Below, in pieces: positions 43,346-54,461 of a stretch of 64,000 nt of DNA. Below the pieces are notes generated by a model. It was not told the origin of the DNA. It did not search any database and saw only the letters and a program-made list of their open reading frames with translations. Source of the DNA: Agrostemma githago (taxonomy: Eukaryota; Streptophyta; Magnoliopsida; Caryophyllales; Caryophyllaceae); the NCBI GenBank assembly GCA_958450325.1, contig OY288244.1, positions 36,641,424 through 36,705,423 on the forward strand, given 5' to 3'. The first letter of the stretch is position 1. The number at the start of each line of letters is the position of its first letter. A program made the position numbers and the translations under genes.

Positions 43346-44250
43346 GTTTGTCTCCGTTCCTCTTTTGCTAGTGCCATGCTAATCGATTTCTTGCAACTGC
43401 TGTTCACAACTTGCTGTTGTTCTGCTCGTCTTTTTCCCATTCCCGGTTCTTTTTGTCGTTGCTGTTGCTTTTCTGCGCGGTTGTTCTTCGTTGTTGCTGA
43501 TGTACATCGAGGTTTGTTAGAGATGTCATCTTGTTGTCTTTCGTGTTGTTGTTGTTCCTTGATGTTGTTGTATGTCGATTGTTCTATAATCTCCTTTTCT
43601 TCTTCTTCTTCATTGTTCCCTCTATTCTCATTACCTCAATGATATTCGTGGTCTTTGTTGATGTCGTGATTTCGTTCCTTCCCTTTTCCTATTCGTGTTG
43701 GTTGCTGCTGCCAATTTCGCTTATCATTCTTTTATTCTTCTATTCCTCTATTCTTTTTATCAATCCTTAATCTGATTCCTTTATTTCTGTTTCTACGTCT
43801 CGAATTCTGTTGGAGCAAGATGGTTTTACTAAAGAACAAGTGTTCAAGACGACTTTCGAGTTCGTGACTGGAGCTTGGACTATTAGAGGAGCAGATGCTT
43901 TGAAATTATCGATTCAACTTAAGGTAACTTTAGGACGTTAATCGGTTTTATATCATATATTTGAGTAGCAGTATGTAGTAAATACTTTACCTTCGATTTT
44001 CTAAATCTTACCTATTTATTATTTGCTAAAATTATTCTTTTAAATCAACTGCTTTATAAATATTTTACAAGTATTCGATATCGTTCTATAAATCGTTAGT
44101 AATTAAATTATTTATGATCGTTATAATATTTTGTTGGTTATCATGACACTAGTAACTAAATAATGTCGATTTTATATTTTCGTCATATTTCGTTAATTTA
44201 TAATTTTAACTCAAATAGTACTTTAAATATAATTGTAATCCCCTAGAAAT
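43346..44250 (+). repeat. LTR E, right part
   Basis: It begins with the duplicated target GTTTG and continues the CT- and TTG-rich sequence that is cut at 25,889. An exon-like stretch (about 43,801-43,923, VFKTTFEFVTGAWTIRGADA) ends at GGTAACTTTAGG, which could be a splice donor in the element leader. The 3' end of the LTR is uncertain; I saw no CA end with TSD. Confidence 0.45.
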
Positions 44251-44394
44251 TCTAACGCAATACAGTGGCGGAAACACTGTAGATATGAGATTATAACACA
44301 CTGTAACTACGTCTTGATTAAATAAAAACGGTAAGTCAATACATAAGTCATAAAATAAAAATGGGTACAGACTAAAAATGAAATAAAATCCATA
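44251..44394. other. Short A/T-rich stretch before the LINE
   Basis: Nothing recognised apart from the dyad TACAGTG GCGGAAA CACTGTA near 44,263-44,283. It could be the end of LTR E or the LINE target. Confidence 0.3.
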
Positions 44395-46385
44395 AAAAGG
44401 GTTCTAAGCCATAAGAGACTTCTTTGATTCAGGTAAATTACTTAAACAGATTAACTCTACAGCTATTACTCTCATCCCTAAGGTTGAGAGATCTACTACT
44501 GTACTCCAGTTCAGGCCCATAGGTTGCTGCAAGACAATATACAAATGCATTTCCAAGCTATTATGTAACAGACTTGCACGAGTCTTGCCTGATATTATAT
44601 CCCCTGTACAAGGTGGATTCATTAGAGGAAGGAGTATTGTGGAGAATATCTTGATATGTCAGGATCTAGTCCGATTATACTCAAGGAAAATGGTGTCCTC
44701 GAGATGTCTCATTAAGATGGATATGCAAAAAGCTTATGATACGGTAGAATAGGACTTTATCGAACAAATGCTCATACAATTGCAGCTGCCCACACGGTTC
44801 AACAACATGATATTACAATGTGTAAAGACTGCTACCTTCTCTCTACAGCTTAATGGCGAGACTTTCGGTTTCTTTCAAGGCAAAGGGGGTCTTAGACAAG
44901 GGGATCCCTTGTCACCTCTTCTCTTCACCATTTGCATGGAATACTTGACAAGAATTCTGAAGTTCACTACAGCGAAACAAGAATTCAGATTCCACCCGTT
45001 GTGTAAGCAAATGAAGTTGGCAAATTTAATGTTTGCCGATGACTTGCTCATGTTCAGTAAAGGGGATACGGGCTCCATGATGGTTCTGCTTCGCTCTTTT
45101 GCATCCTTCTCTGCAGCATCTGGTTTGCAACTTAGTAAGGGTTAATCAAATATGTACTCCAATGGAGTTTCGAATCAGCAGAAACAAGATATACTTGCAG
45201 TTTCAGGATGCAAGAAGGGGGAACTTCCATTTAAATATTTGGGAGTTCCCATCAAAGGATCTTGACTTACGGCAAGTGATTGTCAGCCACTAATTTTGAA
45301 GATCACTGAACGAATAAGACGATTAGGGGCGCGCAAATTATCATATGCAGGAAGGCTAGTACTGATCAAGTCCGTTCTAAATACCCTTCACAATTACTGG
45401 GCTATAATATTTGTGATACCATCAGGGGTTATCAAGCTGATTGATGCAATTTGCAGAACCTTTCTTTGGGAGGGAGGGACCACCTACACTAGAGCTCCAT
45501 TGGTGGAGTAAGGTTTGTGTCCCTTTTAAAGAAGGAGGCCTCAACCTTACACAAAATTATTACTGGAACAAAGCTGCAATTGGGAAGATGATGTGGTGGA
45601 TCTATGATCAGCCTGACAAATTATGGGTGCATGCAGTGGATTCACTCGATATATCTAAAAGGAAAACCTTGGCTAGATTATAATCCAAACACGGAATCGA
45701 GTTGGGGATGGAGGAAGATATGCCAGGTCAAAGAGATCTTCAAGCCTGGATATGAAATGAACGAATGGAATCAGGTGAAGAAATACACTACAACTAGAGG
45801 GTATCATTGGTGTAGGGAGAAAGAAAATGAAGTCGACTGGTTCAGGTTGGTGTGGGGTAAGTGGACCATACCTAAGCACCGAATGATAGCCTGGTTACAC
45901 CAACACGAGGCTATGAATACCAACGTGAAACTGCACGGTCTACAGATTACTACTGATGACAGATGCTTCTTATGCTATGAATGTCCAGAGGAGCTACAGC
46001 ACTTATTCTGCACATGTACTTACAGCAAGAAGATAAAGGAAAAGGTCGAGGCTTGGGTAGGAGTTCGTATTGATGAGAATTTAAGCAACTCATGGCGTAA
46101 TAACGTGAATGGCTCTAAACTGAAGCGCGCGGTTGTGAATGAAGCTGTGAATGCGATGATATATGCCATTTGGAAACAAAGAAATAGAAGCAGGATGGAA
46201 GGAAGTATTATGAGCCCAGGAAAAGTGAGTAACATGATCATAAAAGAGTTGCAAATGTACTTCCATAGTGTTTTTAAAGGAAAACTGTCAACTCGAGATA
46301 GGAATTATGTTACTAGAATTACCAACTTTTGTACGTGATTTGATTTACTCATAATACAAAATTCTTACATTTTCCCAAAAAAAAG
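44395..46385 (+). mobile_element. 5'-truncated LINE with reverse transcriptase
   Basis: L1-type ORF2 remains. The RT fingers and palm show ITLIPKVERSTTVLQFRPI, SPVQGGFIRGRSIVENIL and IKMDMQKAYDTVE, then a TAG. The open piece 44,768-45,145 has GGLRQGDPLSPLLFTICMEY and the catalytic FADDLLMFSKG. A stop and frame changes precede FKYLGVPIKG and ARKLSYAGRLVLIKSVL, and then the zf-RVT end in 45,604-46,338 (CFLCYECPEELQHLFCTCTY; AIWKQRNRSRMEG). It ends with CCCAAAAAAAA at 46,376-46,385. No endonuclease is present. Insertion target repeats were not clear. The last 468 bases (from 45,918) are included in the tandem duplication. Confidence 0.9.
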
Positions 46386-47034
46386 AAAGGGGAAATGAAT
46401 CATTCAAATAAAAGAGAGAGTAAGAAATATGGTTTAATTAAATGAATCGTGTAGGAACCGAATTTCAAAACGATAAGTTGACTGACCCACAAAAATAGAA
46501 TTAAAAACGAGTCAATAAAATTAATAAATAATAAAGCCGATTAATAAAATGAATAAATAAAATATTTCTTGAGATAAAAAAAATTAATATCCGAGACGAA
46601 AATGAAGTTTATATAATAAATAATTAGATCGATGAAATAGTACTTCCCGATAAATAATAAATCTTTGATAGAGTGAATTAAATTGATTTCTCTAGGAAAA
46701 GTAATAAATGTTTTGACGAAACTTAAAATAAATGAGCTTCGAGCCGAAAAATAGAAATTTGAGCATAAATATAAATAAACATAAAGAATTTAGAATTTAA
46801 ATCGCCGAAATAGACTTTCCATAAGAATTAAATTAATTGTATTAAATAAATCGAAACAGAATTAAAAATATGTTTTAAATATAAGAAGTATTTCCGAGTC
46901 AAAAAGAATTTTAGAAGTTTGAAACGATTTAATCGATAAATTCATTTTATAAAATTTTAAGAATTACGAGCTAAATCGTAAAAATAAAAATATGAAAATG
47001 ATTTTAATTAATTTAATTTATAAAATCAGGGGTG
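46386..47034 (-). repeat. LTR F fragment (inverted relative to LTR E)
   Basis: On the minus strand it starts with AACACCCCTGATTTTATAAA, next to the split gene, and matches LTR E for about 600 bases (shared TGATCGTTTCAAACT-type words, then GTCAGTCAACTTATCGTT) to ATTCATTTCCCC, where the LINE poly(A) cuts it off. It lacks the Stowaway MITE, preserving that element's empty site. Confidence 0.75.
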
Positions 47035-47303
47035 TTGCACCTTTGGCTTAACAATATTTGAAGTTTTTGACCTTGTATTGCTTGCTTCCAACTCATCCCC
47101 AGAAGGTACATCAATTGGTTTGGGTGGGTTTCCAGCGGAAACTTCTTTTCCATCTACAAAAAGAACAAAAAATATAGGATTACGAAACTGTTTCGAATTA
47201 CTACTTTATGAGTGATAAACTGGAAAAAAAAAAATGAGCGTCTTGTTCCTAATGATCAAATAAAACATACCGGAATGAAGCATTTCGAATTGGATCAATT
47301 GAT
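47035..47303 (-). pseudogene. 5' part of the small split gene
   Basis: Exon 47,271-47,303 on the minus strand follows a TTGGGCAG acceptor, contains an ATG (MLHS) and ends at a GTATGTTTT donor. Exon 47,035-47,153 follows a TTTTTGTAG acceptor and reads DGKEVSAGNPPKPIDVPSG, ending SNIVKPKVQ where LTR F starts. An untranslated first exon may end at about 47,443 (ACAG then GTACATC). The continuation is at 24,425-24,531. The protein of about 75 residues is not recognised. The 3' end of a Helitron lies about 350 bases upstream of it. Confidence 0.55.
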
Positions 47304-47663
47304 CTGCCCAAGAAAAGATAGAAAACAAGACAAAGTAATACTAATAATCAAAATTAAATTAGATGATAAAATTATTTCAAAGGATATACTAATGACCATA
47401 TAAAAGTCAAGATTCAAAAAAATAAAATAAAGAAGAAGATGTACCTGTAACTTATGCAAGAGGGTGAGAAATGGTGATTTGGGAGTTTATCGATTTGAGG
47501 ATGGGTGTATTATTGAAAACAACTTTATAGGAGGGACTGTAAGATTAACAAGGGTAAGTTGATCGGTTAGTTTATAGTGTTAATCTAATATGTGAGATTT
47601 TTATTTTTTTGCCTTATATCATGCGTATAAGTCTATAAGAATATTAAGATACTAGGTTCTGGC

Positions 47664-47681
47664 CCGTGCAAAATTGCACGG
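47664..47681 (-). other. Helitron 3' hairpin, first copy
   Basis: An 8-bp stem (CCGTGCAA with TTGCACGG) and a 2-base loop, 8 bases from the terminal CTAG. It serves as the termination signal for rolling-circle transposition in this superfamily. Confidence 0.9.
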
Positions 47682-47952
47682 CTGTATTAAAAATGATATT
47701 TATATTAAAATGAAAAAAAATAAGTTGATGAGAATACATGCTATGATAAAAATCAATTGACATAAGAATCATAATCTGTGAATTTAATAAATAGGAGGGA
47801 GTAAATCAACATTAAAGTGTAAAGCTAACATATAAATAGATTAAAAATAGGAGTAATATATGCTTGTTTAAACTAACATATACATTAAAATGTAAGGCTG
47901 AAAATAATAAGAACATACAACTATACAAATCTACGCGAGCATACAAATCTGA

Positions 47953-50900
47953 TTACAAATATTGGAAAACTTCTTGATATACCACATTAGTGGTAGTGTT
48001 AGAAGTCTGATGATTGCCATCGAAAATAAGGATTTTCAATCCTTTTTTGTTGGTGACCCTCGATAAAGCAACGTATAATTGACCATGCGTAAACACGGGC
48101 TTAGGAAGATATAGACCAACGTGCGACAACGACTGCCCTTGACTTTTGTTGATTGTCATGGCAAAGCATATGGAAACAGGAAACTGTCGCCGAGTAAACC
48201 GAACAGGAAACTTAGCTGAGTCAGATGGCGAAAGGGTCAAACGCGGAATATAAACTATATCATCTGCATGGCTACCCGTTAGTACCTTGCATCGAATAAC
48301 TCGTTTTGCCAAGTGAGTCACAATTAAGCGCGTACCATTACACAATCCACGAAATTGATCAATATTCCGGATAAGCATAATCATAGCACCAACCTTCAAT
48401 CGTAACTCATGGTTAGGAATCCCGGAGCACTTAATGCTGTTCAAGAACTCAGTGGAGTGCAAATCAGGCTGGCCCGGAACTATCTCGTCCATACATACCT
48501 CATCAGAGCTTAAATAGACCTGCTCTACACCGTCAAGAAGAGATAATACGTAGTCGTTAATCAATTCAACAAATTCATGGGTAGGGGCCAAAATCGCTCT
48601 TTCCTGCAAATAATCAGCAGTCCACAATCGATTCAGTAGATTGGGATATGTACTGGACACAATTGATGCAATAGGATCGGTGACATTATGGATAAGAATG
48701 TCATCCGGAAATTTAACGTCAACCTCGCCATCATTGCGCCCACCTTCCAAACCATCACCAATTCTGAGGATCCAATCTGAGAATTCTCGTACCTCTTGTG
48801 CATTATAAGGAGAGGCACCGACTTGAAGACGCATGTTCTGCGTAAGTCTGAGTACCTTTATAAATACAGGGTGGAAAAAGGAAAGGATTCATATAGGAAG
48901 AATATGGACAAACTAAAATGTAGATGACACGACAAACAACGAAAGCGTTCACACAAAAGGAAAGAAAAAGTACCTTGCATGATGACCATAAGTAAGATGA
49001 AAATAAAGATGCATGCACAATGTCAGACCTACTTCCTTTGGGAACAACTGGAAGTATTTGTCGGAAGTCACCTCCAAATACGACAAATTTACCCCCAAAA
49101 GGAAGGTTCGCATTACGTGGGCTCACAGCGCGCATAACATCTTTCAAGCTACGATCAAGAGCTTCAAAGGCATGCCTATGGATCATGGGTGCCTCATCCC
49201 AAATAATGAGACTTGCCTCCATTATTAGCTCAGTTAAATCCGACCCTGGCTTAATGTTGGAGCAAGTTGAAGTCTCAACAACATTAATCGGAATGCCGAA
49301 TCTGGAATGGGCTGTCCTACCTCCGGGAAGTAGAGTGGCCGCAATTCCACTGGACGCAACAGGAAGAACAATCAGCCCCTTACTGCGCAAATCAGCACAT
49401 AACGTGCGCCATATAAATGTCTTTCCTGTACCCTCGAAGCCATACACAAAGAAAACGGCACTTCGTTGCGATGTTACGGCAGTATTAATTTCGTCGTATA
49501 TAGACCGCTGGTCGGTATTTAACATAGGCAGGGCAACTTCAAATTCCTGACGCAAAGCATCCCTATCATACGATAATTCATCTCGAATCAAAGTGTTACG
49601 GAAGTTAGGAAAAACCGATGAATCAGGAATGGGCATGTCTTCAAACATAGATAAACTACTGCCATTACTCTGTAGCAAAGCCTCAATATCGAGCAAGGCT
49701 AAGTTATGAATCTCTTCCTCAGTCAACTCCAAATCTAAGACAAAAAATAACCAAAATGAACATGAATTCTAAATAATATTTAGAAAGAATACAGAAGGAA
49801 CAACTAAACTTATCGGGATTTGACAAAACCCTCCGTTGCCTGAAGAGGATGTCATCAGATAACAATTCCCAAGTTTCCTCCCACACAGTATGAGGCATCG
49901 ACATAGAACCGGTTAACAGCAACGACGCAAACAGATGCCTAAGATAAGTAGTCGACTCCCAGTAGTGTGCTTCCGTAATTGCATCAACATACTCAGTGTC
50001 GTCACCGATCAAGCCAAGAGCAAAACATGCTTCTCTAAAAGTCCGATAACAGGTACCGTTCACAGTTCGGATGTCATCATAACACATTGCTCCCCTAGAA
50101 TGGTTCAGCATCGTTCTCATATAGTAAAGTTCACCACATTTTGGGGGAACGTGGTGCAATCTACCAATTGCGAAAAACTTTTGCCTACGCTTCCACTGCT
50201 TCTTAGTCCTATCCCATACGTATTTTTGAGGAATCTCAGATAAAAGAAGATCACGTGCATCAGGGTCCCTAGCGTTCAACGCGAACCAATCGACAAATTT
50301 TGACATAGCAATGCTTGGGTTCTCAAGAACCTCATCAATTGGGTCATCATCTTCAAAGATAACAGATTGCTCACCCGGGAGATGGAATTGAAGTTTCTCA
50401 ACACCAGGAGTCCTATAATGGATGTCAAAGGAAAAAATCCTCCAAACAGCTTCACAGGCAGACAAATATCGACAATCGTACAACTTCTGAATCTGGTCGA
50501 GGTTATTTTGGTTATTGCGACGAATATGGGACGACTCCATTGTAACACGATCAGGCCCTTTATTAATGTACTTGAATAGATATTTAATCGACCTGGCTTG
50601 GTTGCACCACTCCACATTTATATGAGCATGATATTTATTCATAAGGTAGGGATTGTAGGGAACAACATACCGATTATCAATGGGCACACCATTCTTGAGA
50701 ATTGTACGACCATTATCCCTTCTCTGGTAAATAGGAAAACCATTCTTGTCAACTGTGGTCCTGGGGTTGAATCGCTTTGGAAACTTCCGAATGCATGCAC
50801 CATCTAACATGCAAGGTGATTGAGGATTTGCTGCACCGCAAGGACCATGGATCATTAGCTCTGATAGTGCGGCGAACAATATGGGATCCTGGCTTTCGTT

Positions 50901-52427
50901 GGGAATCTCGGCCGAAATAATTCTATCTACGTTTGCCACCTCCGGGAACTTGTCATCTCGATGGAGGAAGAGCAAGATGTGTGCATGGGGGAGTCCTCTC
51001 TTCTGGAATTCAACTGTGTACACAACTGTAAATGATTTAAACTTAGTGAATAAATACAAAATAAAGCAAATGGGAAAAACCACAAATTAAGGTTGAATTG
51101 AAAAAGAAAACATAAATGCATACCTGCTCTAGTCCTCCCAAAGATTTCACGAACTTTCAAGTCCTGAATCAACTCATACAGCTTCACTTGAAAAATTCGC
51201 GATAAAATATCTGGACGGTCTTCAGGGCGAAGACCCCTTCTACTTACAAAGCGTGTAACCTCTGGCCATTTAGGATTACAGGTAAAGGTAATGAACAAAT
51301 CTGGGTATCCACACCACCTACAAATAGCCATAGTGTCCAGTTACTTTGACCTCATATAAGCATCGCCAGATGTGTAAGAGGACGGTACAATATAGCGACT
51401 ACCAGTTGACGATGGATCAACATTACCTCCTTCAACTGCATCAACAACATTCTTGTACTTATCGACCCTCAATAAATCTTGGTTGAATCGCAAGAATGAC
51501 AATCTCTGAGACTCAACCATCATGTATCCGTCGACGCAAATTTGTTGAAATAAGTTGCAAGATTGTGACCACGTAGGGAACTCTATTTCCATTGGCCTAT
51601 CTTGAAATCGAAAGGCAAAGAACTCACGTAAGGTGAGCTCCTCGTGCGGCTTAAGGCTATTGCTTATACCAAGGAATGATTCACTGTGAGGAATATGTAG
51701 GCGGAATCCATCCTCACCATATGGGAGCAAAATAGGATATTGTAGGGCAAGATATGATGGGTGCAACTCGGAAATACGTTGTAATTGTCCGCATGATTTT
51801 TGTACAATAATGTCCCGATGTTCCATGTTGGGACCTATGTCACCTTCAACCACAGCGGCAACTTCTGAAGCAGTTGGACGGTTATAGGTTCTCCCATCAG
51901 TGCATCTTCGGGCAATCAATCTGATACTGACATCACCTTCTATATCCGATGACAATCTGTCCCTGGCCATCCGGAAGGTCTTTGCAAGAGGGTTGTGTTC
52001 GTCGATCATCTCCTTCAATAGCAACATAAGTTCCTCATTGAATCTACTACGCCCACCACCACTGCTTAAATTAAAATTAAATGTACAAATCAAGTAAACT
52101 TCATAAATTGGTGAATATGAAAAATCAAATCCAAAAAATAGGCATACAGAAGGTACTTACGCTACGGCAGTTATTCGGTTATTAACCTCTTCCTCCGTAT
52201 CATAGATATACAACTGGCAAAACTTTGGAATAGATCCATCAGCAGGTAACAAACTGCCAATTCGATGAACATTCTGCCCTCCCATCCTAAATGTGTATGG
52301 ACCTCGGCCAACATTGACTGTTCTATCAATAATGCCACCAGTGGACGACCAAGCATACCCCCAATTATAGCCACGGATATTGCTAATAAATGTAGAACTT
52401 AGACGGTGTTGCTTTGTCAAAAGTGAT
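47953..52427 (-). pseudogene. Helitron Rep/helicase gene, first copy
   Basis: Same gene as at 54,462-60,267. Exons correspond to 47,953-48,855, 48,984-49,734, 49,814-51,025, 51,124-52,064 and the start of the next (52,161-52,427). A TAC-to-TAA change (51,341-51,343) ends the Rep N-terminal exon early, after AYMRSK. The splice donor after the Rep exon reads ATAAGT instead of GTAAGT, as in the second copy. The N-terminal exons are absent because the duplication starts inside the gene. It cannot make the full protein. Confidence 0.88.
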
Positions 52428-52895
52428 TACCAACGTGAAACTGCACGGTCTACAGATTACTACTGATGACAGATGCTTCTTATGCTATGAATGTCCAGAG
52501 GAGCTACAGCACTTATTCTGCACATGTACTTACAGCAAGAAGATAAAGGAAAAGGTCGAGGCTTGGGTAGGAGTTCGTATTGATGAGAATTTAAGCAACT
52601 CATGGCGTAATAACGTGAATGGCTCTAAACTGAAGCGCGCGGTTGTGAATGAAGCTGTGAATGCGATGATATATGCCATTTGGAAACAAAGAAATAGAAG
52701 CAGGATGGAAGGAAGTATTATGAGCCCAGGAAAAGTGAGTAACATGATCATAAAAGAGTTGCAAATGTACTTCCATAGTGTTTTTAAAGGAAAACTGTCA
52801 ACTCGAGATAGGAATTATGTTACTAGAATTACCAACTTTTGTACGTGATTTGATTTACTCATAATACAAAATTCTTACATTTTCCCAAAAAAAAG
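52428..52895 (+). pseudogene. LINE 3' end, duplicated copy
   Basis: Copy of 45,918-46,385: the zf-RVT end (RCFLCYECPEELQHLFCTC and following) and the poly(A). The frame from 52,414 starts in Helitron sequence (MSKVI) and runs into LINE residues, a junction artefact rather than a gene. Confidence 0.9.
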
Positions 52896-53544
52896 AAAGG
52901 GGAAATGAATCATTCAAATAAAAGAGAGAGTAAGAAATATGGTTTAATTAAATGAATCGTGTAGGAACCGAATTTCAAAACGATAAGTTGACTGACCCAC
53001 AAAAATAGAATTAAAAACGAGTCAATAAAATTAATAAATAATAAAGCCGATTAATAAAATGAATAAATAAAATATTTCTTGAGATAAAAAAAATTAATAT
53101 CCGAGACGAAAATGAAGTTTATATAATAAATAATTAGATCGATGAAATAGTACTTCCCGATAAATAATAAATCTTTGATAGAGTGAATTAAATTGATTTC
53201 TCTAGGAAAAGTAATAAATGTTTTGACGAAACTTAAAATAAATGAGCTTCGAGCCGAAAAATAGAAATTTGAGCATAAATATAAATAAACATAAAGAATT
53301 TAGAATTTAAATCGCCGAAATAGACTTTCCATAAGAATTAAATTAATTGTATTAAATAAATCGAAACAGAATTAAAAATATGTTTTAAATATAAGAAGTA
53401 TTTCCGAGTCAAAAAGAATTTTAGAAGTTTGAAACGATTTAATCGATAAATTCATTTTATAAAATTTTAAGAATTACGAGCTAAATCGTAAAAATAAAAA
53501 TATGAAAATGATTTTAATTAATTTAATTTATAAAATCAGGGGTG
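52896..53544 (-). repeat. LTR F fragment, duplicated copy
   Basis: Copy of 46,386-47,034, offset 6510 bases, nearly identical. Confidence 0.85.
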
Positions 53545-53812
53545 TTGCACCTTTGGCTTAACAATTTTTGAAGTTTTTGACCTTGTATTGCTTGCTTCCA
53601 ACTCATCCCCAGAAGGTACATCAATTGGTTTGGGTGGGTTTCCAGCGGAAACTTCTTTTCCATCTACAAAAAGAACAAAAAATATAGGATTACGAAACTG
53701 TTTCGAATTACTACTTTATGAGTGATAAACTGGAAAAAAAAAATGAGCGTCTTGTTCCTAATGATCAAATAAAACATACCGGAATGAAGCATTTCGAATT
53801 GGATCAATTGAT
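53545..53812 (-). pseudogene. 5' part of the small split gene, duplicated copy
   Basis: Copy of 47,035-47,303 with the same exons and splice signals. The residue SNIV becomes SKIV-type through an A/T change (AACAATATTTG versus AACAATTTTTG). This copy has no 3' half next to it at all, so it can only be a fragment. Confidence 0.55.
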
Positions 53813-54172
53813 CTGCCCAAGAAAAGATAGAAAACAAGACAAAGTAATACTAATAATCAAAATTAAATTAGATGATAAAATTATTTCAAAGGATATACTA
53901 ATGACCATATAAAAGTCAAGATTCAAAAAAATAAAATAAAGAAGAAGATGTACCTGTAACTTATGCAAGAGGGTGAGAAATGGTGATTTGGGAGTTTATC
54001 GATTTGAGGATGGGTGTATTATTGAAAACAACTTTATAGGAGGGACTGTAAGATTAACAAGGGTAAGTTGATCGGTTAGTTTATAGTGTTAATCTAATAT
54101 GTGAGATTTTTATTTTTTTGCCTTATATCATGCGTATAAGTCTATAAGAATATTAAGATACTAGGTTCTGGC

Positions 54173-54190
54173 CCGTGCAAAATTGCACGG
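54173..54190 (-). other. Helitron 3' hairpin, second copy
   Basis: Same hairpin as at 47,664-47,681, CCGTGCAA with TTGCACGG, 8 bases from the terminal CTAG at 54,161-54,164. Confidence 0.9.
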
Positions 54191-54461
54191 CTGTATTAAA
54201 AATGATATTTATATTAAAATGAAAAAAAATAAGTTGATGAGAATACATGCTATGATAAAAATCAATTGACATAAGAATCATAATCTGTGAATTTAATAAA
54301 TAGGAGGGAGTAAATCAACATTAAAGTGTAAAGCTAACATATAAATAGATTAAAAATAGGAGTAATATATGCTTGTTTAAACTAACATATACATTAAAAT
54401 GTAAGGCTGAAAATAATAAGAACATACAACTATACAAATCTACGCGAGCATACAAATCTGA

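Larger units (their letters stand above)
45918..52427. repeat. Tandem duplication, unit 1 (about 6.51 kb)
   Basis: The unit starts inside the LINE zf-RVT region (ACCAACGTGAAACTGC at 45,919) and ends inside an exon of the Helitron gene (CAAAAGTGATT). It is followed head to tail by unit 2. Unit 1 carries a private nonsense codon in the Helitron gene (TAA on the minus strand at 51,341-51,343; TAC in unit 2) and one extra A in a run near 47,224. Confidence 0.95.
47652..52427 (-). mobile_element. Helitron, first copy (5'-truncated)
   Basis: The 3' terminus on the minus strand is CTAG followed by T (plus-strand 47,651-47,655), preceded by 8 bases and a hairpin CCGTGCAA/TTGCACGG at 47,664-47,681. 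That is the standard Helitron 3' end, with host T next to it. The upstream (5') end of this copy is cut at 52,427 by the duplication junction, inside the exon encoding the N-terminal zinc-binding part. Confidence 0.88.

Noticed and set aside
49013..50807. Plus-strand frames opposite the Helitron gene (up to 176 codons), repeated at 55,522-57,316
   Set aside because: Antisense shadows of the conserved Rep/helicase exons; no independent motif.
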